Source of the DNA: a virus
Reading direction: 5' to 3' (one strand)
Length of the DNA: 25,938 nucleotides
IMG/VR virus record: IMGVR_UViG_3300024346_000445
Coordinates: 1 to 25,938 of that record
Below, in pieces: positions 6,347 through 13,087 of this stretch. A program made the translations under genes and the position numbers. The notes beneath the pieces are model-generated. The model was not told where the DNA came from, made no database searches, and saw only the letters and a list, made by a program, of their open reading frames with translations. How positions within the stretch are numbered: position 1 is the first letter of the stretch; the number at the start of each line of letters is the position of its first letter.

Positions 6347-6375
6347 TATTTATAAGGACAGTTTTAAAAAGTCAA
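6347..6375 (-). promoter_or_regulatory. Nested early and late promoters of iscU
   Basis: On the minus strand, TTGACT (6370-6375), a 17-base spacer and TAAATA (6347-6352) are followed, in register, by the perfect late box TATAAATA (6347-6354). The late start would be near 6341, giving a 21-base leader before the ATG at 6320. The -35 box touches the T-run of the capsid-gene terminator. Confidence 0.7.
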
Positions 6376-6403
6376 AAAAATAGGCCCCTAAATGGAGCCT
6401 ATT
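6374..6403 (-). terminator. Intrinsic terminator after the major capsid gene
   Basis: On the minus strand, AATAGGCTCC (6394-6403) pairs with GGGGCCTATT (6379-6388; one G-T pair) around the loop ATTTA, followed by seven T (6374-6380). It ends the head-gene transcript 19 bases after the gp23 stop codon and directly precedes the iscU promoter. Confidence 0.85.
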
Positions 6404-6421
6404 TTAATTGTTAAAGCAATA

Positions 6422-7594
6422 TTAGCTAAAGCTAACGTTCGCTGAAGTAATAGCAACATTTGCTAAGTAGTCAGCGGCATTACCTAGAGACGATGCTGTG
6501 TTTGATAACTCAACATATCCGTATCTAGTCATAAAGCTCACTACTGGCTCAAATGTACCTGGATCCATTACAACACCACTTGACATCAACGGGATGTATG
6601 GGCAGTAGAATGCTGGAGCATCTGATTCACTTGAACCTTTGTAACCAACAAGCGCCATAGCGTTATCAGCCGCATATGTATCAACATATACTCTCATTGC
6701 GTTGTTTAAAGTACCTACAAACTTAGTGTTTGTTGGTGCTTCAAATGTGCCTTCAGTTGTACGTGCAAATGCACTTGTTGTAGCAGACTGTAGGATTGTT
6801 AACGCAAATGGGCTAACAACACAATAGTTACCAGCGCCTCTTCTTGTTCTCTGTGCGATCAAGTTAGCGGCTCTGTTGATTTGAACTGCCAATGCGGCAT
6901 GTTCGTCACCAACAAATGTTGCTGTACCTGATACACCAGCTTGGTCGTATGTTTGTACGGCCGTACCACTTAGTGAACGTAAAGAAGCAAGTACTTCTTG
7001 GTCGATTTCAGCAGTAATCTCTTGTGCAAGAGCTGCCATGATTTCAGCTTCGACATCAATGCCGTGCTGTGCTTGTGCATCCTGAGCTGATTCAAATGTC
7101 CAACGAGCACTCAACTTACGAGTTTTCGCTTCAACAGTTTGTTTCAAGATCTGAATACTGAGTTTGTTACCAGCTGTACCTTCAGCTAGTGCTGTTCCTT
7201 TTGCTCTACCTGCATCTGAACCAGCCTCATCACCTGAATAACCAAGTGCAATTTTGAATGGGCTTAATGCCTCTTCGCCTGCTGTGGCATCATCTGCGGT
7301 ATCTGAGTAACGTACTCTTAATGTGTGGATTTGGCCCACGGGTCCTGTCATCGGTTGTACTCCAACAAGTTCATTTGCAATCACTGTTGGCATTACACGT
7401 CTGATAACTGGTAGGATAACTCTATTTAGAGTTGCGACATTACCGGCAGTAGTCGAACCAGCGGCTGATGTCTCAGACAAATACTTGCGAGTATTTTCTA
7501 AGGTAGTACCCATTACAGATTTCTTAGTTCCTGAAAGGCCTTCCATCAATGCTGTTTTCGTCTCTTGCCAGCGACTTTCTAGTAGTTCTGACAT
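6422..7594 (-). CDS. gp23: Major capsid protein (T4 gp23)
   Basis: This 390-aa protein forms the hexamers of the head shell. Recognisable gp23 features are the N-terminal part with IRRVMPTVIANELVGVQPM, GPVGQIHTLRVRYSD, the segment KTRKLSARWTFESAQDAQAQ and the helix IDVEAEIMAALAQEITAEID. The protein is shorter than T4 gp23 (521 aa) and in the range of marine relatives. The prohead protease gp21 cuts T4 proteins after L/I-x-E; LSE at 39-41 is the best candidate here for removal of an N-terminal propeptide (inference). It has the strongest ribosome site of the window (AAGGAG, 7 bases before ATG), as suits the most abundant virion protein. It lies last in the order 20-21-22-23 and is closed by a terminator. 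Confidence 0.95.
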   Translation of the reverse strand: MSELLESRWQETKTALMEGLSGTKKSVMGTTLENTRKYLSETSAAGSTTAGNVATLNRVILPVIRRVMPTVIANELVGVQPMTGPVGQIHTLRVRYSDTADDATAGEEALSPFKIALGYSGDEAGSDAGRAKGTALAEGTAGNKLSIQILKQTVEAKTRKLSARWTFESAQDAQAQHGIDVEAEIMAALAQEITAEIDQEVLASLRSLSGTAVQTYDQAGVSGTATFVGDEHAALAVQINRAANLIAQRTRRGAGNYCVVSPFALTILQSATTSAFARTTEGTFEAPTNTKFVGTLNNAMRVYVDTYAADNAMALVGYKGSSESDAPAFYCPYIPLMSSGVVMDPGTFEPVVSFMTRYGYVELSNTASSLGNAADYLANVAITSANVSFS

Positions 7595-7604
7595 AATTAT
7601 CTCC

Positions 7605-8699
7605 TTAATTTAATCCAGCTAAACGACGGATGTCGACGACATTCTCGTTTTGCTTTTGTCTACTAACGTTAGTTTCTTCTTTATTGCCTGTAATTTCTTT
7701 GCCTTCTACAATAACTGCCTTCTTCTTCGCTGGACTATTACCCTCAATTACTGTTGGTAGGTACTTGTTAAACGACTTTTCTAATTTTGAAGTTTGAACA
7801 GATTCCAGTAAGTCTGACATTATCTCACGTTGATCGTTACCTAATGGTGCAATCAAATCGTTCATAATTTTCGAACGTTGAAATGACTCGTTAATCTTTT
7901 TAATTTCAGCATCTTTAGCTTCTGTTAAAGTTGTAGTCTTATCAACAATGTTCTTTGCTTCTGCTAATTGACGATTTTTAGTATCGACAACTTTTAGAAG
8001 TTTTGCTGTTTCACTTTTTTCATTTAAGTAGCTATTAGCATACTCGGATGCAAAAGATTCAAACAACTTACGACCGAAGTCATTTTGTCTTGCAGTTTCA
8101 ATATCTTCTTTAAGTGAAGTAATTTCTTTATTCAAGTTCTTACTTACCATTTCTGATACTTTAACTGCACTCTTTTCAATGAAGTTCTTTTTAACTTTAT
8201 TGAAGTGTGTCTTAGCTTCACGTACTAAACGTACTTTTGTTTCAGCCAAGTCTTGTTTATCCTCGTAAAATTCTGCAATTTCCTTAGATAGGGCTTCTAC
8301 AACGAATTCTTCAAGCTGGCCAAACTTAGTTGACATTACTTTTTGATCTTCGTGTAATTCAGAAACTTCTTTACCTAACTGTTGCATTACAAAACTTTTT
8401 AATAGGTTTGCGTTTTCACGCATTGCTACTGCATATTTTGCTTTAGCTTCAGCTAGTTGTTTGCGGTCATCTGCAAACTCAGAAATTTCTGCTTGAAGTC
8501 GATCTGAAACTAGAGTGTCGACAGCTTCTACCATCTGACTCTTGTCATGCTCGTACTTAGATGCAAATTCTTCACGAAGTTCAGCAGTTACCTGCATCTT
8601 ATTCGCTTTAATTTTGCTTTCCCAAGCTTCTTCAATTTGAGCCCTGATATCTTCAGAAACTACATCGTTTTCAAAGAGTGTTTTCAGTGCATCTATCAT
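7605..8699 (-). CDS. gp22: Prohead scaffold / core protein (T4 gp22)
   Basis: A 364-aa, strongly charged, almost wholly helical protein directly between the protease and the capsid gene. Long heptad-like stretches (AKAKYAVAMRENANLLKSFV, EFYEDKQDLAETKVRLVREA) fit a coiled-coil scaffold. The C-terminus VVDIRRLAGLN and the segment MNDLIAPLGNDQREIMSDLL match what is expected of gp22 homologues. The scaffold fills the prohead and is degraded by gp21 during maturation; several L/I-x-E tripeptides offer cut sites. AGGAG precedes the ATG. The protein is longer than T4 gp22 (269 aa). Identification rests on position, composition and these segments. Confidence 0.9.
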   Translation of the reverse strand: MIDALKTLFENDVVSEDIRAQIEEAWESKIKANKMQVTAELREEFASKYEHDKSQMVEAVDTLVSDRLQAEISEFADDRKQLAEAKAKYAVAMRENANLLKSFVMQQLGKEVSELHEDQKVMSTKFGQLEEFVVEALSKEIAEFYEDKQDLAETKVRLVREAKTHFNKVKKNFIEKSAVKVSEMVSKNLNKEITSLKEDIETARQNDFGRKLFESFASEYANSYLNEKSETAKLLKVVDTKNRQLAEAKNIVDKTTTLTEAKDAEIKKINESFQRSKIMNDLIAPLGNDQREIMSDLLESVQTSKLEKSFNKYLPTVIEGNSPAKKKAVIVEGKEITGNKEETNVSRQKQNENVVDIRRLAGLN

Positions 8700-8713
8700 A
8701 CTATTCTCCTAGT

Positions 8714-9331
8714 TTACTGGAGTTTGCTGATTATATTAATCAGCGATTCCTTAAGATACTTTTGTGCCTTTGGATCGTGTCTTGTTGCCTGTGCTAATTC
8801 ATATGCCTTGTGCCCGCCTCGAGCATTCATTAAGTGTTCGTAAATTGCTGTCGGATATGCTCCTGGCGCACTTGGCTGTGCCACAACGTCCACTGTTATG
8901 ATTTCAAAATCCGATACATCACCGGAGTCTGTTACTTCACCAGAGCCCCTACTGGAAACACCAAGTTTAACGCCGCTATTAAGCATTGTTTCAACTAGTT
9001 TTCCCATAGGAGTTGGTAATATCTTTAACTTCCCATAACCGTTAGCGTCTTCCATCCACATTTCTGTAATCATGTGAGACACGCGGTCTAAGTTAATGTT
9101 AAGGCCTTCTGGATGATCTACTTCCCCGAGTACACTGTATCCTCCTGTAACTTGATCGTTAAGAGTTTTGACAGCCCTACCAATTTCATTAACAGGGTAC
9201 ACACGCTGATTAGCATTGCGTACTCCGCCTTGTATACAAATACCTTTCATAAAAAGGTCTTTGCCATCATTAGCAGTTTCTACGACGATCTTCGCCTGGT
9301 CGAATGTCAAGTTCTCACGTAAGTTTAGCAT
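8714..9331 (-). CDS. gp21: Prohead core protease (T4 gp21)
   Basis: This 205-aa serine protease matures the prohead by cutting scaffold, core and capsid proteins. The family landmarks are present: the histidine in GEVDHPEG (His73), a beta-rich middle (YGKLKILPTPMGKLVETML), and the nucleophile motif GVSSRG (Ser126/Ser127) followed by the acidic segment DFEIITVDVVAQPSAPGA. The N-terminal third contains the typical GICIQGGVRNANQRVYP. It is close in size to T4 gp21 (212 aa). GGAAG lies before the ATG. Start and end are packed 10 and 14 bases from its neighbours, as part of one late head operon. Confidence 0.95.
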   Translation of the reverse strand: MLNLRENLTFDQAKIVVETANDGKDLFMKGICIQGGVRNANQRVYPVNEIGRAVKTLNDQVTGGYSVLGEVDHPEGLNINLDRVSHMITEMWMEDANGYGKLKILPTPMGKLVETMLNSGVKLGVSSRGSGEVTDSGDVSDFEIITVDVVAQPSAPGAYPTAIYEHLMNARGGHKAYELAQATRHDPKAQKYLKESLINIISKLQ

Positions 9332-9341
9332 CTAGTCTTCC

Positions 9342-10364
9342 TTATTTGCCTACAATAGATTTCTTATTGTCAGCTGTTTCGCCTGCGCCTTTTTTCTCAG
9401 CACCGTGGCCTTTTGACATTGGTTTCATTGCTTTCCCTGCTTTACCGCCTGGAACGTTTATGTTGCCCATGTTGTCTACTTTAGGACTATTACCAGCTAA
9501 ACCGCCAGCTGTCCCACCTGGACCAGCTTCGCCACCTGCAACTATATTTGCTGTTGTGCCGTCGCCCATTTTGTTAGCACTTGCTACTGGACTTTTTGCA
9601 TTTGCGCCGTTATCGCCGCCAATTTTTTGTGCATCTAATCCACCACCACTTACTTTTTCAACATACTCACGCATTTGTTCTGCTTCTGATTTATCACCGG
9701 ACTCATCAACTTCATCAGTTGCTTCGTCTACTTCTTCGTCAGTAGCTTCTTCCATGCCAAGATTGACACTCTCTTCTTCTGGAGCATCTTCTTCTTCCTC
9801 GTCGCCGTCATCGCCGTCTTCGGAATCTTTATCGTCATCTGTGTCCATGGAGTCTCCGCCCATTTCTGCATCAAATGCCGCTTTTAATTTTTCTACTTCG
9901 TCTTGCAAATCACTGATGTCGTCAGCCATGTCTTCTGGTGAACCTGCTTCACCTTCGTCGTCCATGCCCATTGGATCTTCTTCGCCTGCGTCAGCACCAA
10001 TATCCATTGCCATGTCAGCTGATGAATCCATATCCATTGGATCTGCTTCAACTTCAAATTCGTCTAAATCAAAGTTTTCATCTAAGTCTTCATCTGACTC
10101 ATCTACTTCTTCGTCTTTAGTTTCGTCGACTTCTTCACTTGATTCGTCAACTTCTTCGTCAGTTGCTTCGTCTACTTCTTCGTCAGTAGCTTCATCTACT
10201 TCTTCGTCGTTAGCTTCGTCAACTTCTAGATCATCTTCTAAAAGATTCTCATAAATGTCTCTGGATTTTTCAACAACTATTTCGTGAAATAGTTCTTCCG
10301 CACCAGCACGGTCTTCGTTAACTAATTTTTCGAGCATTTCCTCGAACTTGTTACGATCTGCCAT
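9342..10364 (-). CDS. Acidic prohead core protein with EEVDEATD repeats (gp67/gp68-like)
   Basis: The first 40 residues (NKFEEMLEKLVNEDRAGAEE, HEIVVEKSRDIYENLL) form an amphipathic helix pair, followed by a very acidic region of about 200 residues with eight-residue repeats of the type EEVDEATD at 47-91 and again near 204-219. The last 100 residues are Gly/Ala/Lys-rich and basic. In T4 the small core proteins gp67 and gp68 lie between 20 and 21, and gp67 also joins a helical head to an acidic tail, so by position and design this is a prohead core protein. Its 340 aa exceed both T4 proteins together. Highly acidic composition suits a core that is cleaved and expelled before DNA entry. A ribosome site AGGAGAAAG precedes the ATG. 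Confidence 0.75.
   Translation of the reverse strand: MADRNKFEEMLEKLVNEDRAGAEELFHEIVVEKSRDIYENLLEDDLEVDEANDEEVDEATDEEVDEATDEEVDESSEEVDETKDEEVDESDEDLDENFDLDEFEVEADPMDMDSSADMAMDIGADAGEEDPMGMDDEGEAGSPEDMADDISDLQDEVEKLKAAFDAEMGGDSMDTDDDKDSEDGDDGDEEEEDAPEEESVNLGMEEATDEEVDEATDEVDESGDKSEAEQMREYVEKVSGGGLDAQKIGGDNGANAKSPVASANKMGDGTTANIVAGGEAGPGGTAGGLAGNSPKVDNMGNINVPGGKAGKAMKPMSKGHGAEKKGAGETADNKKSIVGK
10092..10226 (-). repeat. Degenerate 24-bp tandem repeats encoding EEVDEATD
   Basis: About five to six imperfect 24-bp units (on the plus strand of the form ACTTCTTCGTCAGTAGCTTC) encode acidic octapeptides in the core protein. Two further units lie at about 9708-9754. Third-position differences between units show that they diverged under selection for the protein sequence. 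Copy number is likely to vary between related phages. Confidence 0.7.
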
Positions 10365-10415
10365 TTTCTTTCTCCTAATGAAATGTTTATGTACCTAAGG
10401 TTAGGCTGTCAGTTG

Positions 10416-10423
10416 TATTTACT
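10416..10423 (-). promoter_or_regulatory. Near-consensus late box AGTAAATA before the acidic core gene
   Basis: AGTAAATA on the minus strand differs from NATAAATA at one base. It would start transcription near 10410, 46 bases before the ATG of the acidic core protein. Weak evidence alone, but it lies in the only sizeable gap within the head cluster. Confidence 0.35.
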
Positions 10424-10452
10424 CAATGTATGAAATATGGGTGTATAATAGG

Positions 10453-10473
10453 CTCAAAATGAGTCATTTTGAG
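10453..10473. repeat. Perfect inverted repeat over the stop codon of the 202-aa gene
   Basis: CTCAAAATG-ACT-CATTTTGAG on the minus strand is a 9-bp perfect stem with a 3-base loop and contains the TGA stop of the glycosyltransferase-like gene (10464-10466). There is no T-run on either side, so it is not a classical terminator. It could slow 3' exonucleases or be a protein binding site. Confidence 0.5.
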
Positions 10474-11072
10474 ATATGATGCTGTATATTGAAGGATTTA
10501 GCAAAATCTTCAATGGTTACATGGCTTAAATTTGCAAAGTTATCAAAAGGTTCTGGAATATACGAGTCCTTATTCTCTAACACTCTTATATATCTCTTTT
10601 GCGGAGATTTCTGTATTACATTGCATGTTTGACGCAACCAATTACCATAATATGTTGCTCCGTCTTCAGATCTTTTATAATTTGCAGTACTTGAGTATAT
10701 ATTGTTTACTCTTTTATGCTCCGGACCTATTCCTTTGTAGTCAAAACCTAATATATATACTACTGAATGATCATGCGTTGCCGCAAGATGTAACGCTGTT
10801 GGTCCGCTACTCCATCCTAAACTAGGATTAAAATAATTAAAACTAGTATAAGGTTCAAATGCTTTATTATAGTTTGTCCAAACTTGATTAGACATATGAT
10901 ATCGACTCATGTTAATTTCATGAATCATCTTAATATCTACAGCTACTAGATAATCAACAGATGTTTCTCTATATACTGCATTGCATGCATATAAAGTTCC
11001 GTATTTTTTTAATGGTTCTATTGGTATTGATTGACGACTAGTACCGTTACCTAGTACAAAAGCTATACTCAA
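10464..11072 (-). CDS. Putative glycosyltransferase-like protein inserted in the head cluster
   Basis: This 202-aa protein starts with a Rossmann-like strand and loop, SIAFVLGNGTSR, followed by YGTLYACNAVYRE and VDYLVAVDIKMIHEI. This order resembles proteins annotated as sialyltransferase-like or motility-accessory (DUF115-like) glycosyltransferases, where the GNG(P/T)S loop opens the nucleotide-sugar site. The middle (GWSSGPTALHLAATHDHSVV, ILGFDYKG) continues the fold. The only sensible start is the TTG at 11072: GGAG lies 8 bases upstream, and no ATG precedes the conserved GNG loop. It is placed between the small ORF and the core protein of the late head operon, so it may modify a virion or host surface component. 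The fold is likely; activity and substrate are unknown. Confidence 0.6.
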   Translation of the reverse strand: MSIAFVLGNGTSRQSIPIEPLKKYGTLYACNAVYRETSVDYLVAVDIKMIHEINMSRYHMSNQVWTNYNKAFEPYTSFNYFNPSLGWSSGPTALHLAATHDHSVVYILGFDYKGIGPEHKRVNNIYSSTANYKRSEDGATYYGNWLRQTCNVIQKSPQKRYIRVLENKDSYIPEPFDNFANLSHVTIEDFAKSFNIQHHISK

Positions 11073-11075
11073 TTA

Positions 11076-11324
11076 TCATACTCCGCCGGCCTCTGCATTG
11101 GCCGCATTACCATACATTTGTCTAACAAAGTGAAGTTCTTTCTCTGTTTCTTCTGTATGTAGCTCTGCGGCTTTCCTTGCTCGATTGATCTGGCGAAGTG
11201 TTAGTTTAGTTTTTCGTGTATCATCTAAGTCTACAGGAGACTGATCTAAGTCAGCATCATAACGTTTGTCATCAACTGGGTCTAAAGTTTCTTTATCAAA
11301 ATAAAATAATTCACGTAGTATCAT
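11076..11324 (-). CDS. Small charged protein next to the portal gene (82 aa)
   Basis: An 82-residue charged protein beginning MILRELFYFDKETLDPVDDK, with a central segment LDDTRKTKLTLRQINRARKA and a helical C-terminus ending MYGNAANAEAGGV. The place between portal and core protein is that of T4 gene 67, but the sequence lacks an acidic tail, so I do not equate it with gp67. From memory, similar short proteins sit beside gp20 in marine T4-like phages, which would suggest a role in prohead initiation or core structure. The ATG at 11324 has no Shine-Dalgarno; instead a perfect late box TATAAATA ends 5 bases before it, so a leaderless transcript is expected. Confidence 0.7.
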   Translation of the reverse strand: MILRELFYFDKETLDPVDDKRYDADLDQSPVDLDDTRKTKLTLRQINRARKAAELHTEETEKELHFVRQMYGNAANAEAGGV

Positions 11325-11329
11325 ATTAC

Positions 11330-11337
11330 TATTTATA
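11330..11337 (-). promoter_or_regulatory. Late promoter TATAAATA overlapping the portal stop codon
   Basis: On the minus strand GTATAAATAGTAATATG contains the TAA stop of the portal gene, a perfect late box and, 5 bases further, the ATG of the 82-aa gene. With the box at -13 to -6 the start of transcription is the A of the ATG. This promoter would drive the head genes from the 82-aa ORF through gp23. Confidence 0.75.
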
Positions 11338-13078
11338 CAGTTACGTCAGTATTACCTTCAGCGCCTGCATCTCCTCCAGTTGGTACTTCTGCACCGGCAT
11401 CATCCATACCGCCTTCAATAGGTGCTTCATCAGTTGGTGCTTCATCTTCCATACCGCCTATGTCTCCAGCAATACCAGCACCGCTTATTCCAGCAGTTCT
11501 CATTTCGCCTTCAGCATCTGCCGGCAATGGATCTAAATTTTCGTCATTTTCTTCTCGCCATAAGCGTTCATTTTCTGCAACTTCTTCTGCTGACATTCCT
11601 AAGAAGCGTTGCATTGCAAAACGATTTGAAATATAAGGTATAGCACTCATTTGTGTAAATGTTGGAATACGTGCATTGTCAATTTCTGATTGTCTATAGC
11701 TTGCAAAGTTTTGTGGTGGCTGGAATCTTAGATCAAACATTGCTGTGTCAATGTTAATGCCCTTTTCCAATACATACCGTTTAAATTCTTGATTTAACTC
11801 TTCAACAATTAAGTTTTGTAGTCTTTCACAGTATGTATTAAATCTTAATTCTTGAATATATGCTGTTCCAACTCGGCCATCATTATATTGTGCGGCTGAA
11901 TCATCTGCACCAGTAGGTAGATAACTTGAAGGAATACGCAATCCACGAACTAACTTGTTAGTAAAATATCTAAGATCATCAATCTCTCCTAGATTAGTAC
12001 CACCCGGTAGTGTTTCAACTTTAGATCCGCGTCCTTCAGCAGTTTGTGGAAAGAAATAATCTTCGTTAATTGATAAAGGATTATAACTACTGTCTATAAC
12101 ATTAGTTCCTCCGCCTGTACTACTTGGGATTCTGCGTTGGTGAATCTCAGTTTTTACACGCTCAACAAATTGCATCGCTAAGTGCGACGGCATATTGCCG
12201 ACATCTACATAGAACACCCTGCGTTCTGGAGCACGTTGTACTCTGTAGATGATAATAGCATCCTCTAATAATTCTTTTTGCTTGTATACTTTAAATACAG
12301 TTTCTAATAGACTATTACCAAAAGGATAGTTTTGATCTAATCCTTCTGATAAACTTAAATGTACAATATTGTCTGCATCGACAGAAATTTCTCCATCTTC
12401 AGTACTAAATCTTGATCCTGATTGCTGTGGAGCATTTCCTACCATACCTCTAACACCGCCTGCTGGCTGATAAGTTCCGCCACCGCCGTTAATGTTCCCA
12501 CTTGTTACATGAGGAGTAGTAGCTACCATATCTTTAAAATTTAAATTAAAGTTTTTAATAACATACTGCTCAGGAGTTTTTCCTTCGCTTTCGTTTACAA
12601 TAATTCTATTAACGTTTGCACCGTCTACATGATATAGTTTTTTAGTTTCAGGATCTCTAATAAAAAATTGATCTCCATATTTAAAACAATTTCGTAGTAT
12701 TCTAAACATACGTGTTTCAAATTTTTGTAGTTTGCACCATTGCTGTAAGTATTGTTGTATAATTGTTGTTTCTGTATTTGTAGATTTCTTTTTAAAGTCT
12801 ACAGTAAACGGAGTTCTATTGTGAGAGTTTTGCTGTGAACAAAACTCTGCTAAGATATCTAAAGCCGCATTAACTTCTGAATCCATATCCATAGTATTGT
12901 ATTGTCCGTAACGCTCAACTCTATTAGGACTACCTACATATACATCTGGTAAGTATGAGCTATATTTCGAATGTGCCGGTCCAGGATTACCTCCACCTTT
13001 GCCGCCTCCCAAAGGCGAATAGCTTCCGCCCATGTTATCCCCTGTTTTAACAGGTGTAAAATATTTTTTCCAACTCAT
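11333..13078 (-). CDS. gp20: Portal vertex protein (T4 gp20)
   Basis: This 581-aa protein forms the dodecameric ring at the head vertex through which DNA enters and to which the tail joins. Typical gp20 segments are YNTMDMDSEVNAALDILAEF near residue 60, RILRNCFKYGDQFFIRDPET, the stretch YRVQRAPERRVFYVDVGNMP in the middle, and YLPTGADDSAAQYNDGRVGT. The N-terminus (SYSPLGGGKGGGNPG) and the last 80 residues (Gly/Ala/Glu-rich) are low-complexity, which makes it longer than T4 gp20 (524 aa). AAGG precedes the ATG. It is the first head gene downstream of the tape-measure-like gene, 9 bases away, and probably shares its late transcript. Confidence 0.95.
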   Translation of the reverse strand: MSWKKYFTPVKTGDNMGGSYSPLGGGKGGGNPGPAHSKYSSYLPDVYVGSPNRVERYGQYNTMDMDSEVNAALDILAEFCSQQNSHNRTPFTVDFKKKSTNTETTIIQQYLQQWCKLQKFETRMFRILRNCFKYGDQFFIRDPETKKLYHVDGANVNRIIVNESEGKTPEQYVIKNFNLNFKDMVATTPHVTSGNINGGGGTYQPAGGVRGMVGNAPQQSGSRFSTEDGEISVDADNIVHLSLSEGLDQNYPFGNSLLETVFKVYKQKELLEDAIIIYRVQRAPERRVFYVDVGNMPSHLAMQFVERVKTEIHQRRIPSSTGGGTNVIDSSYNPLSINEDYFFPQTAEGRGSKVETLPGGTNLGEIDDLRYFTNKLVRGLRIPSSYLPTGADDSAAQYNDGRVGTAYIQELRFNTYCERLQNLIVEELNQEFKRYVLEKGINIDTAMFDLRFQPPQNFASYRQSEIDNARIPTFTQMSAIPYISNRFAMQRFLGMSAEEVAENERLWREENDENLDPLPADAEGEMRTAGISGAGIAGDIGGMEDEAPTDEAPIEGGMDDAGAEVPTGGDAGAEGNTDVTV

Positions 13079-13087
13079 ACCTTTTTC

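Noticed and set aside
9304-10254. Long plus-strand frame (316 aa, Ser/Pro-rich) opposite the acidic core gene
   Set aside because: It is the antisense of the GAA/GAC-rich repeats: its runs of Ser mirror Asp/Glu codons. It has no ribosome site or promoter, and the minus-strand gene is well supported by position and start signal.
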